Part shown: positions 43,578-51,597 of the stretch, piece by piece
Layout: each line of letters begins with the position of its first letter
Numbering within the stretch: the first letter of the stretch is position 1
Assembly: GCF_014192575.1 (NCBI RefSeq)
Contig: NZ_JACHYC010000009.1
Location: 1 to 64,000 of the forward strand
Direction of reading: 5' to 3'
Origin: Variovorax sp. Sphag1AA
GTDB taxonomy: Bacteria > Pseudomonadota > Gammaproteobacteria > Burkholderiales > Burkholderiaceae_C
DNA length: 64,000 bases
Notes under the pieces: generated by a model
The model's input: the letters and a program-made list of their open reading frames with translations, nothing else
Databases searched by the model: none
What the model was told of the DNA's origin: nothing
Made by a program: the position numbers and the translations under genes

Positions 43578-45061
43578 GGTGCTTGTCGAACAATCACAGG
43601 GGTCGGCGCCGGGGTCAGTTCCTGCGAACCGCCGCCGAGCGCGGCATACAGGCTCACGCCCGCCGACAGCAGTGCGCGGCGCGACTGCACCAACTGCTGT
43701 TCGACATCCAGGAGGTCGCGCTGCGCGTCGAGCACTTCGAGGAAGGCGGTTGCGCCGTTGCGATAGCGGAGGTTGGCCAGGCGGGCGCGCTCGGATTGCG
43801 TGGCCAGGGTCGACTGCTGGATCTGCACCTGCCTGGCAAGCCACTCGCGCGCGGACAACGCATCGGAGACTTCGCGGAATGCCGTCTGGACCGTCTTCTC
43901 GTAGTCGGCGACTGCGATGTCACGGCGGACTTCGGTGAGCTCGAGCGTCGATCTGCGCCGACCAGCATCGAAGATCGGCAACGTGAGGCTGGGCGCGAAA
44001 CTCCAGGCTTGACTGCCGGATGCGAATAGTCCATCGAGTTCGGCACTGGCCGTGCCGAGGTTGGCTGTCAGCGTGATACGCGGGAAGAACGCCGCGCGGG
44101 CCGCGCCGATGTTGGCGCCCGCGGCACGCAACTGGTGTTCGGCCGCGGCGATATCGGGGCGATCGGCCAGCAGGTCCGACGGCAGGCCCGCGCGCAAGGT
44201 CGGCTCAAGGCCCGGTTCATCCAGCCGGCCCTCGGACGGGGCCAGGTCGACCGGTGCGCCCACCAGGCGTGTCAGTGCATGAGCCTGTTCCGCACGGGCC
44301 CGCTGGAGCTGGACGTTCAGGGCCAGCGCCTGGTCGAGCAGCGTGCGCATCTGGGTCAGATCGAACTTCGAGGTCGAGCCGACCTCGAAACGGCGCGTGA
44401 AGATGCGCAGCGATTCCTCGCGGGTGGCGATGGTTCGCTGCGCCAGCAGCACGCGCTCGTCGAGACTTCGCAACGTCAGGTAGCTGTCGGCGACTTGCGC
44501 GACCAGCAACAGGGTCGCGGCACGCCGGCCCGCATCGGTCGCAAGATACCCCTGCAGCGCCGCGTCCTGCAGGCTGCGCACACGGCCCCAGAAGTCCAGC
44601 TCCCAGGCGTTCGTGCCGAGTCCGACCTGGAACTGATTGGCGACCAGCGGCGCCCCGGTAAAGCTGAGGTCGGCAGGCACGCGGGAGCGCTCGGCGTCCA
44701 CGCCGAGACCGACGGTCGGCCAACTGTCGGCGCGCTGAATGCCATAGAGCGCGCGCGCTTCCTGCACATTCAGGATGGCGATGCGCAGGTCGCGGTTGTT
44801 CTCCAGGGCCTGCGCGATCAGTTGCTGAAGGTGCGGGTCGGAGAAGTAATCGCGCCAACCGACCGCGGCGGCCCGCGCCCCGGCCTGCGAGGCCGCTGGC
44901 ACATCGGGCGGATAGCGTTCAGCCACCGGTAACGGCGGCGTCTCGTAGGGAGGTGCCATCGATGCACAGCCTGCCGCGAACAGCGCGGCAACGGCAAGCA
45001 GGCCTCCCGACGAAAAGCGGCACCGCGAAAAGAAGGCGGCGGCGGGATTAGGACTGGACAT
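43574..45061 (-). CDS. outer-membrane efflux lipoprotein (NodT/OprM-like)
   Basis: The 495-residue protein has a lipoprotein signal with Cys32 in the lipobox LFAAGC and the TolC-type duplicated structure: WRDYFSDPHLQQLIAQALENN (in pieces, about 65-90), FELDFWGRVRSLQDA-like LDFWGRVRS (about 165), RPDIAAAEHQLRAAGANIGAARAAFFP (split, about 300-325) and a matching second half. It forms the trimeric channel for the HlyD/ABC system. It heads the operon. A perfect FNR/ANR-type site lies 36-49 bases upstream of the ATG at 45061, so expression may rise at low oxygen. Confidence 0.92.
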   Translation of the reverse strand: MSSPNPAAAFFSRCRFSSGGLLAVAALFAAGCASMAPPYETPPLPVAERYPPDVPAASQAGARAAAVGWRDYFSDPHLQQLIAQALENNRDLRIAILNVQEARALYGIQRADSWPTVGLGVDAERSRVPADLSFTGAPLVANQFQVGLGTNAWELDFWGRVRSLQDAALQGYLATDAGRRAATLLLVAQVADSYLTLRSLDERVLLAQRTIATREESLRIFTRRFEVGSTSKFDLTQMRTLLDQALALNVQLQRARAEQAHALTRLVGAPVDLAPSEGRLDEPGLEPTLRAGLPSDLLADRPDIAAAEHQLRAAGANIGAARAAFFPRITLTANLGTASAELDGLFASGSQAWSFAPSLTLPIFDAGRRRSTLELTEVRRDIAVADYEKTVQTAFREVSDALSAREWLARQVQIQQSTLATQSERARLANLRYRNGATAFLEVLDAQRDLLDVEQQLVQSRRALLSAGVSLYAALGGGSQELTPAPTPVIVRQAP

Positions 45062-45069
45062 CCAAATTA

Positions 45070-45110
45070 ACTCTAGGGCACGGCTCCTATTCGGATTTGA
45101 TTCAGATCAA
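45070..45110 (-). promoter_or_regulatory. FNR/ANR-type site and -10 upstream of the efflux operon
   Basis: TTGATTCAGATCAA (45097-45110) is a perfect TTGAT-N4-ATCAA CRP/FNR-family palindrome. On the minus strand TAGAGT (45075-45070) can serve as -10; a start near 45063 would centre the palindrome at about -41, the class II activation position. The predicted leader is almost absent before the ATG at 45061. Confidence 0.65.
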
Positions 45111-45220
45111 GCGAGCGACAGAATGAGCAGACCTAAGTACCGTATATGCCGGCGTCTGTGGAGAGCCGCTATACGCGGGGACTACCATCCGGTTCGCACT
45201 TGGCCCAAACGAACCGCCGA

Positions 45221-45663
45221 ATGACCCAAAGGTTTCGCACGCCAGTCGAGGGGCGCAGCCACCCTGGAGAGCACACCCGGCCACGGCACGACGGTCACGC
45301 TGTACTTGCCCCCTGTCGTGCTCGATGACGTCGGGCTGGAAGCGCAGGACGCCAGACCCGCAACAAGGTTCCCCAAGGGGCTGAAGGTGCTGCTCGTCGA
45401 GGACGACCCGGAAGTCATCGAAGTGGTCCGGCAGATCCTGACATCGATGGGTCTCGAGGCGCTGCCCTGCGCAGATGGACAACAGGCACTTCAGGTATTT
45501 GGAGAAGCAGTCGATCGACCTGCTGTTGACCGACGTCTTCCTGGGGCCTGGCCCGCGCGGCACGGAAGTGGCGCTCCAGGCAAGACGCAGGCACCCTGGC
45601 CTTCCGATACTCCTGATGTCGGGATACTCCCGCGAACTGCTCGACGACCCGCACGGTTGGTGA
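45221..45663 (+). pseudogene. hybrid histidine kinase fragment (ATPase end plus receiver) with frameshifts
   Basis: GFARQSRGAATLESTPGHGT followed by TVTLYLPP is the last part of a HATPase domain. A linker leads to a receiver domain with KVLLVEDDPEVIEVV and LLLTDVFLGPGPRG (phospho-Asp). The kinase piece needs one A fewer at 45228-45230 to join an upstream MTQ, and the receiver needs one T fewer at 45498-45500. The rest of the kinase is absent, and the receiver stops before its last helix. It is thus a dead remnant of a sensor kinase, perhaps once the regulator of the neighbouring efflux and stress genes. Confidence 0.7.
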
Positions 45664-46020
45664 CCATCGCACGACTAGAAACCCGGTCGCCGCGGCACAC
45701 GCCCCGGACTTGCAGTCCGACCAGGTCGCAACCCCGCAGCTTGCTGTCGAAGCCCAAATTGAAAAGCGCGAGATCGCGGACACGCTTGCTCATCTGAAGA
45801 TGCATGCGTACCTGTGTCCCCCGGTCGGCGCAGCGCTTGGCTCGAAGATCAACGAGCATAAGCTGTTCGACAAGTCCACCCAGCTCGACGCCTTTCTGGA
45901 GAAATGTCGGACCTACATCTGACCCAGAGTGCGTGACCGAGACCTCCGATGAAGGAAGCGAGTGCAAGCGGCGCGCACCACATGCCGTACTGGCGGAAGG
46001 CATGCGCCGCTCGGCACCGC
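45664..46020. other. 357-base segment without a supported gene
   Basis: Between the broken kinase and the Hsp20 gene both strands have open frames (for example a 70-codon frame ending at 45922), but none shows a family motif or clear ribosome-binding site. It may hold further debris of the kinase C-terminus. Confidence 0.35.
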
Positions 46021-46428
46021 TCATGCCGTGCGGACCTCGATGCGACGTGGTTTCGCGTGATCCGCTTTCGGAATGGACAGCTTCAGTACGCCATCGGCAA
46101 GCTCGGCCTTCACCTTCTCCGTGTCCAATTCGGAGCTGAGCGTGAAGGTCCTGTGGAAGCGGCCGAACCCGACCTCGGTGTGGCTCGACTGGAGGCCCTC
46201 GGGCAGGTTGAGGTCGATGTCGGCGTCGATGGTGAGCGTTCCCGCCTCGACCTGCAGATTCAGTCTGTCGCGCGAAACACCCGGCAGGTCGGCGTAGAGC
46301 GTAATTCCGCTGGCGTCCTCGACGACGTCGACCGGAGGCATGAGGGCGGCGGCGTTGTAGCGCGCCTCGTTGCTCTGCTCTTTCGCGGTCGTCGCCGGTG
46401 CACGTTGCTGGTCGCGAAGATCGTTCAT
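46021..46428 (-). CDS. Hsp20/alpha-crystallin small heat-shock protein
   Basis: The 135-residue protein has an alpha-crystallin domain from about residue 30: PPVDVVEDASGITLYADLPG, a central LNLQVEAGTLTIDA, GRFHRTFTLSSELD and the A-x-x-x-n-GVL motif ADGVLKLSIPK near 112-122. These cytoplasmic chaperones hold unfolded proteins. The C-terminal I-x-I/V-like anchor is RIEV. It lies 16 bases downstream of a second Hsp20 gene on the same strand, so the pair is one operon whose products may co-assemble. The ATG at 46428 follows AGGAG-like AAAGGAGCCC. Confidence 0.92.
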   Translation of the reverse strand: MNDLRDQQRAPATTAKEQSNEARYNAAALMPPVDVVEDASGITLYADLPGVSRDRLNLQVEAGTLTIDADIDLNLPEGLQSSHTEVGFGRFHRTFTLSSELDTEKVKAELADGVLKLSIPKADHAKPRRIEVRTA

Positions 46429-46444
46429 TTCAGGGCTCCTTTCC

Positions 46445-46897
46445 TCATTGAATGGCGATGCGGCGAGGCTGGGCCGCGGCACGCCGCTGCACTGTGATGT
46501 GAAGGACGCCGTCACGGTACCTGGCCTCCACGGCCTCGGGATCGGCGTCATCGGGTAGGCTGATAACTCGGCGGAACCTGCCCGACAGTCTCTCGTTGAT
46601 GTGCACGGCGACGGCGCTTCCCTTGGCCGTACTCTCAGGCTCGGGCAAGTCGGACTTGCGGCTTCCGGCAAGCGTCAGCACCCCGCGGTCGAGGGTGATT
46701 TCCAGGTCCGACGGATTCAGCCCGGGGGCGAAGGCATAGACCTCCACAGTCTGGGGCGTTCCTCCCACGTTCAGGGCGGGGAAGCCGCCGCGGCCGAAAC
46801 CACGGATGGTGGGAGACAGATCGAAGGCCTGCTGCATCTCGCGCTGCAGGCGATCCATCTCGGCGAACATGTCGCGCGGAAACAGGGATCGATACAT
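46445..46897 (-). CDS. Hsp20/alpha-crystallin small heat-shock protein
   Basis: The 150-residue protein has a Gly/Phe-rich N-terminal region (DMFAEMDRLQREMQQAFDL) and a complete crystallin domain: PALNVGGTPQTVEVYAFAPG, LEITLDRGVLTLAGSRK, SGRFRRVISLPDDADPEAVE and YRDGVLHITVQRR. It is probably cytoplasmic. GGAGGTATTCGCT precedes the ATG at 46897, a strong site, and an upstream in-frame ATG is less likely. It is first in the two-gene Hsp20 unit. The preceding 278 bases to the divergent small gene hold its promoter, but I cannot assign a heat-shock sigma or FNR site there with confidence. Confidence 0.92.
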   Translation of the reverse strand: MYRSLFPRDMFAEMDRLQREMQQAFDLSPTIRGFGRGGFPALNVGGTPQTVEVYAFAPGLNPSDLEITLDRGVLTLAGSRKSDLPEPESTAKGSAVAVHINERLSGRFRRVISLPDDADPEAVEARYRDGVLHITVQRRAAAQPRRIAIQ

Positions 46898-47175
46898 AGC
46901 GAATACCTCCATTCAGGTTGAACGGCGCGCCGGAGGCGTCCTTCAGCGCTTCCGGTTCCCGAAGTAGGGTCTGGCAAAAATGCTTTCAAGAGCAGGTTGG
47001 TGGCCGGCAATTGCGCGCCCTGTCGGAGTCGTTCCCTCCCGGGTCAACTGAGGCAGCCTTGCGGGGGAACAAAACGCTAAATTTTTGTCGGCCAGTGTCG
47101 GCACTCTTGATCTTCGATCCGGTAGACACTATCTCTCGCTCGCTCTGGTCATTGTTGAAAAAAGGAGGTAGTCAA

Positions 47176-47484
47176 ATGGCCATGGACCTGCTCAGACAGC
47201 TCGCCGCCAGCTCATTGCCGGCGACGTTCAGCACCCCAGTCGAGATCGACAAGATCAAGCTTCTGCGCGCTGCGGGTCTGGTGATCGCGCTCACACCCGC
47301 CTCCCCTGCTGCGCTGACGCCTTCGGACACGACCGATGCCGCCCACGTGCTGGCCATCACGGAAAAGGGTCGTGAAGAACTGGCGAGATTCAGCTTCCCA
47401 GGAGATGCGCCGCCCAAACGACGGACCCGCATACCCTGGTGGAAAGCCAGAAACGCAGCAGCTCATTTCCGTCGTGCGCCTTGA
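47176..47484 (+). CDS. small conserved-looking protein, function unknown
   Basis: The 102-residue protein is not assigned to a family. AAAGGAGG lies 7 bases before the ATG, an excellent ribosome-binding site that fixes the start. The first ~75 residues (LLRQLAASSLPATFSTPVEI, then LLRAAGLVIALTPASP and HVLAITEKGREELARF) look like a small winged-helix or regulatory fold with a Leu/Ala-rich core; the tail is basic (PPKRRTRIPWWKARN). It starts a plus-strand pair with the next gene, between the Hsp20 operon and the fasciclin gene. Confidence 0.7.
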   Translation: MAMDLLRQLAASSLPATFSTPVEIDKIKLLRAAGLVIALTPASPAALTPSDTTDAAHVLAITEKGREELARFSFPGDAPPKRRTRIPWWKARNAAAHFRRAP

Positions 47485-47495
47485 TGGAGGGGAAT

Positions 47496-47735
47496 ATGCG
47501 AGAAGCTTCTTCAGATCCGATCATCTATCGCGACGTCTCCATCGCCATCAACGTCACGAGAGCCGGTGACCGCGTCTTCGGTCATGCCGACCTGTTCGCG
47601 GCGAACGAGTTCAAGGGACGAATCTCTCTCGGCAGCGCACGAGCACGACCTCGGGAAGTGCGCGAGAAGTTGCGCTGTCTGGCCAAGGCCAAGGTGGACG
47701 TCTGGACCACGGTCGAGGCAGCGGCTCGTCATTGA
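47496..47735 (+). CDS. small conserved-looking protein, function unknown
   Basis: The 79-residue protein has GGAGGGGA just upstream of its ATG and begins 11 bases after the previous gene, so the two are cotranscribed. It shows a beta-rich pattern (YRDVSIAINVTRAGDRVFGH) and an ARARPREVREKLRCLAKAKVD helix. I do not recognise the family. The location in a stress-gene neighbourhood (Hsp20, fasciclin, FNR-type efflux) suggests, but does not show, a stress role. Confidence 0.65.
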   Translation: MREASSDPIIYRDVSIAINVTRAGDRVFGHADLFAANEFKGRISLGSARARPREVREKLRCLAKAKVDVWTTVEAAARH

Positions 47736-47828
47736 GCGTTGGCGACGACGAGCACCCGAACACTCGCCGGCAGGCTGTGGGTCGGGTCCGGATCTTCCCT
47801 TCCTCGAACGGGGCCGAGACGCAACGAA

Positions 47829-48785
47829 TCAGGAGGGCAGGAGCACCTTGTCGATCAAGTGCACCACACCGTTGGTGTTGAAGATGTCCGTCGCGGAAAT
47901 GCCCGAAGTCCGTCCCCGCTGGTCGATGATCTGCAGGCTGCTGTTGATGGTGATGCTCTGGCCTTGAACCGTCGCGATCGGTGAGTTGAGAGGAATCTCG
48001 GCCTTGAGGACCCGCTTTGGAAGGACGTGATAGGTGAGCACCTTGGTCAGGAGCGCCTTGTCGGCCAAGAGTGCATCCTTGGTGATACCGAGTTCGGACA
48101 GGAGCGCCACAAAAGCATCGTTTGAAGGCGCGAATACAGTGAAAGGCCCGGGCCCCTTGAGGGTCGCAACAAGATCCGCGGCGACCACGGCTTCGACGAG
48201 GATGCTCAGGGTGGGAACGCCCTGCGCCGTTTGCACGATGTCCTTGTTGGCGGGCAGTAGGACGCGATCGATGACATGGACGACACCGTTTTGCGCCGTG
48301 ATGTCTGTCGCGACGATGTTCGTGACGCGGTTGCGGCCATCGGTGATGCGCGCGCTGGAGCCTTGCGTCTCGATCTTGAAGAACCCGCCAGCGAGCGGCT
48401 CGATCGCCTTGCCCGAAGGAATGTCCGCCGCACGAACGGTCGCGTTGAGCACGTGATACTTCAGGACTGCGGAGAGAAGCGCCTTGTCCGCGAACAGCGC
48501 GTCTTTCGTGGTCCCCAGTTCTCCCAGCAGCGCCACGAATGCGTCATTGTTCGGGGCAAACAGCGTGAACGGGCCGCCCGTCGAAAGCGTGGTCGTGAGG
48601 TCCGCCTTGCTGATGGCGTCGGACAGGACACTGAGGTCCGAACGGGAAGCAACAACCTGCGCGATGTTCTGCTGCGCAAGCGCGCCGAGCCATTGGTTGC
48701 CTCCACCTCCTCCGCACCCCGCCAAGGCAACACTGCCTCCCAAGGACCCAATGAGGACTGCGCGACGCGTGAGACAGGTGTTCAT
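47829..48785 (-). CDS. fasciclin (FAS1) domain lipoprotein, two domains
   Basis: The 318-residue protein starts with a twin-arginine/lipoprotein-like signal, RRAVLIGSLGGSVALAGC, with lipobox Cys24 followed by a poly-Gly spacer. Two FAS1 domains follow (about 36-165 and 175-318), each with the GPFTLFAPNNDAF / GPFTVFAPSNDAF H1 motif and a YHVLN / YHVLP H2 motif. FAS1 proteins are cell-surface or periplasmic adhesion-type proteins. The ATG at 48785 is the first plausible. It is convergent with the small plus-strand genes. No partner is visible. Confidence 0.92.
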   Translation of the reverse strand: MNTCLTRRAVLIGSLGGSVALAGCGGGGGNQWLGALAQQNIAQVVASRSDLSVLSDAISKADLTTTLSTGGPFTLFAPNNDAFVALLGELGTTKDALFADKALLSAVLKYHVLNATVRAADIPSGKAIEPLAGGFFKIETQGSSARITDGRNRVTNIVATDITAQNGVVHVIDRVLLPANKDIVQTAQGVPTLSILVEAVVAADLVATLKGPGPFTVFAPSNDAFVALLSELGITKDALLADKALLTKVLTYHVLPKRVLKAEIPLNSPIATVQGQSITINSSLQIIDQRGRTSGISATDIFNTNGVVHLIDKVLLPS

Positions 48786-49281
48786 GAACTACTCCTGTTG
48801 CAGGTGGATGAGAACAACTGGAGACCGCGCGCTGCGCGGCTTCCGGTCAGTTCTACGAGTCGACTAGCCCCACGGACTTTTGGTGAAAACCCTATCGCGC
48901 TTCGTCCGCGGCATGACGCACGAGGCAGCCTTCGAATTCCGTGCGGTCGCCCCCGTCTGGCACGGTGCGGAGCTCGACACAGCGCTGACCCATCGGAGGT
49001 CGTTTGACTCTCACGCCATTTACGCAGTCGCGTTGCCCCATGGATCACTCCCCAATAGTGCGCACGTTTTTACGTGGGATAGACGCGTCAACCGATGCTG
49101 CGCCTCGCACAATGACTGCATAGGCCACGTTGACAGGTTCGCTCCACGCGCCAGCGGCCCGGAGGCCGAACGAACCCGCGTCGGCGGCTCTGGTATCCAA
49201 AGGGCCGTGCACTGGAGCGATTCAAAGTCCGAATTCAGGACGTGGAACGCCTTCCGCGCATCGGCATCGAATGCCCGCCGT
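48786..49281. other. 496-base intergenic region
   Basis: This gap lies upstream of the fasciclin gene and downstream of the MFS gene. It has plausible open frames but none with a recognisable motif. A TTGACA appears near 49129 without a clear -10. I see no hairpin, repeat or RNA gene. Confidence 0.4.
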
Positions 49282-50508
49282 CTACAGCACGTCGTGTGCG
49301 GAAGCCATTGTGCGCACAACCAAAGACGACACCGCCGCCCCGGTCGCGACCACCACCACTGCCATCCAGCCCCATTGCGCAAACACCAACGCGCCGAGCG
49401 CGGAGCCGGCCGCCATACCGATGAACATGCCTGCGAAGAGCAGTGCATTGAGGCGACTACGCGCGTTGGGTTCGATGCCGTAGATGATGGTCTGATGAGC
49501 GATGAGCATGCCCTGGAAACCAAGATCGAAACCGATGGCACTCGCGACCAGCAGAATCAGTTGCGCGTGCACATCGAGCATCGGTGCGAACGCCATCGCC
49601 GCGAACGAGATGACCGCGAGCGTGGCGCCGAGGCGCGTCACCAGTTCTGGACCCTTGCGATCCGCCAACCGGCCAGCCAGCGGCGCGGCGAACGCTCCGA
49701 CCGCGCCTGCGAGCCCGAACGCGCCAGCCGCACCGCTGCCGAGATGGAATGGCGCCCCATGCAGCATCACGGCGAGCGTGGACCAGAAGGCGCTGAAGCC
49801 GATCGACATCAGCCCCTGCGATAGCGCGGCCCTGCGCAGCGCGCCGTGTCTGCGCCACAGCGTCGCGAGCGATGCGAGCAGTGCGCCGTAGCGAAGATGC
49901 GTGGTTGGCCGGAAGCGCGGCAATCCGCGCCATGCGACCGCGCCGGTCAGGGCGAGGCTCGCGGCCGCCAGCAGGAACATCGTGCGCCAGCCGAACTGCT
50001 CTGCGACCAAGCCGCTGAGCACGCGCGACAGCAGGATCCCGAGCAGCAGGCCGGTCATCACGGTGCCGACGACCTTGCCGCGGTGCGATTCGGACGCGAG
50101 CGTCGCGGCGGCCGGCACGATGTCCTGCGTCATGGTCGCGGCAAGACCGATTACGAGGCTGGCAGCCAGCAGAAGCCCGATGCCGGGCGCAGCCCCCGCC
50201 GCCAGCAGTGCCGCAGACAGCACCGCCGCCTTGGCCACGATGATGCGGCGCCGGTCGAAGCGATCGCCAAGCGGCGCGAGCAGGAGGATCCCGAACGCAT
50301 AGCCCAATTGCGTGAGCGTCGGTACGAATCCGACTACGCGGGTCGAGGCGCCAATGTCGGCACCGAGCACGCCTAGCATCGGCTGGCTGTAGCAGAGCGC
50401 GGCGACGGCTAGGCCGGCGCTACTGGCGAGTAGCAATACCAGCGATGCCGGTAGGCCGTCGCGTGCCGTTGCGCCAATCGTCGATTGAATGGAAGACACA
50501 GTGTTCAC
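49282..50508 (-). CDS. MFS transporter
   Basis: The 408-residue protein has twelve hydrophobic segments and the MFS loop motif APLGDRFDRRRIIVAKA between helices 2 and 3 (about residues 72-88), plus GRLADRKGPELVTRLGA in the second half. It belongs to the drug/sugar-efflux-like (YdeR/AraJ-type) group by general look. I chose the GTG at 50508 as start; the upstream in-frame extension is polar and not membrane-like, and an in-frame GTG at 50499 is an alternative. It is divergent from a LysR gene 113 bases away that probably regulates it. Confidence 0.87.
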   Translation of the reverse strand: MNTVSSIQSTIGATARDGLPASLVLLLASSAGLAVAALCYSQPMLGVLGADIGASTRVVGFVPTLTQLGYAFGILLLAPLGDRFDRRRIIVAKAAVLSAALLAAGAAPGIGLLLAASLVIGLAATMTQDIVPAAATLASESHRGKVVGTVMTGLLLGILLSRVLSGLVAEQFGWRTMFLLAAASLALTGAVAWRGLPRFRPTTHLRYGALLASLATLWRRHGALRRAALSQGLMSIGFSAFWSTLAVMLHGAPFHLGSGAAGAFGLAGAVGAFAAPLAGRLADRKGPELVTRLGATLAVISFAAMAFAPMLDVHAQLILLVASAIGFDLGFQGMLIAHQTIIYGIEPNARSRLNALLFAGMFIGMAAGSALGALVFAQWGWMAVVVVATGAAVSSLVVRTMASAHDVL

Positions 50509-50621
50509 CCGTGATGAGCAGTGCCGAGAGTGTGAGTTCGGCTCCCTCCCCGTGGTAGTGGCACCGCACGAAAGACGGCTATACGATCCACGCATACAAG
50601 AAGCCGCTCCCCGACCCGTCC

Positions 50622-51542
50622 ATGTCGACGTCCTCGTCATCGGCTCCGGCCGACCGCATCGAACTAATGAACACCTTCGTCCGGATCGTCGAGGCCGGCA
50701 GCCTGTCGGCCGCCGCGACGCAGATGCGCACCTCGCAGCCCACCGTCAGCCGCCGACTTCAAGCCCTCGAGAAGCAGCTCGGCATCCGCCTGCTGCGTCG
50801 TTCCACGCATGCGCTGAAGCTCACCGAAGACGGCGAGCGCTGCTTCGCCCGCGCCAGGGAGCTGATCGCCGATTGGCAGGCGTTCGAAGCCGACATGCGC
50901 GGCGACGGCGAGCCCGAAGGCACGCTGCGCGTGATGGTCCCGCACGCCTTCGGTCAGCAGCTGCTGGTGAAGCCGTTGGCGGACTACGTTCGGCAATACC
51001 CGAACGTGAACGTCGATTGGCTACTCAATGACCGGCAACCCGATTTCATCGCGGACGGCGTGGACTGCGCGATCCATGTCGGTGAGATCGACGATCCAGG
51101 CGTCGTCGCGATCAGGCTGGCCGAGGTACCCCGCATCGTCGCGGCCTCGCCCTCGGTAATGCCGAAGGGCAAGCGGCCACCGCGGCACGCCTCCGAACTC
51201 GCGAGCCTGCCGTGGCTGGCGCTTCGAACCTACTACCGCACCGAACTGGTCCTCACACGTACGCACGACGGCGAGCAGTGTCGCATCCCGATGGACCCGC
51301 GCATCTGTACTGACAGCCTCTATGCACTGCGAAGCGCGGCGATCATGGGACTTGGCGCGTTCGTGGGCTCGACCTGGCTTCTGCGCGAGGACATCGATGC
51401 GGGGCGGCTCGTCCACCTCGTTCCGGAATGGCACGCCGCGCCGCTTCCCTGCTACCTCATTTACCCCTACGCGCGCCTTTACTCGCCCAAGCTGAAGCGC
51501 TTTGTCCAGCTCATCCGGAAGGGGTGGCATGACGAGTTCTGA
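50622..51542 (+). CDS. LysR-family regulator divergent from the MFS gene
   Basis: The 306-residue regulator has a LysR helix-turn-helix (FVRIVEAGSLSAAATQMRTS, then QPTVSRRLQALEKQLGIRLL, residues about 19-60) and a co-inducer domain of the DHBP subtype (VNVDWLLNDRQPDFIADGVD). The WLLNDRQPDF strand is typical of LysRs next to MFS or oxidoreductase genes. Divergent placement relative to the MFS transporter implies local control of it. The ATG at 50622 gives a short Ser-rich leader before the domain. The convergent PBP-like gene begins 55 bases downstream. Confidence 0.92.
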   Translation: MSTSSSSAPADRIELMNTFVRIVEAGSLSAAATQMRTSQPTVSRRLQALEKQLGIRLLRRSTHALKLTEDGERCFARARELIADWQAFEADMRGDGEPEGTLRVMVPHAFGQQLLVKPLADYVRQYPNVNVDWLLNDRQPDFIADGVDCAIHVGEIDDPGVVAIRLAEVPRIVAASPSVMPKGKRPPRHASELASLPWLALRTYYRTELVLTRTHDGEQCRIPMDPRICTDSLYALRSAAIMGLGAFVGSTWLLREDIDAGRLVHLVPEWHAAPLPCYLIYPYARLYSPKLKRFVQLIRKGWHDEF

Positions 51543-51597
51543 GAGCTCACAGACCGTCGAGCACGGACAGGCTTCCCGGATCGGCGAGCATGCCGCG

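Noticed and set aside
48786-49281. Open frames in the fasciclin-MFS gap as genes
   Set aside because: No motif, no ribosome-binding site, and the composition differs from neighbouring coding frames.
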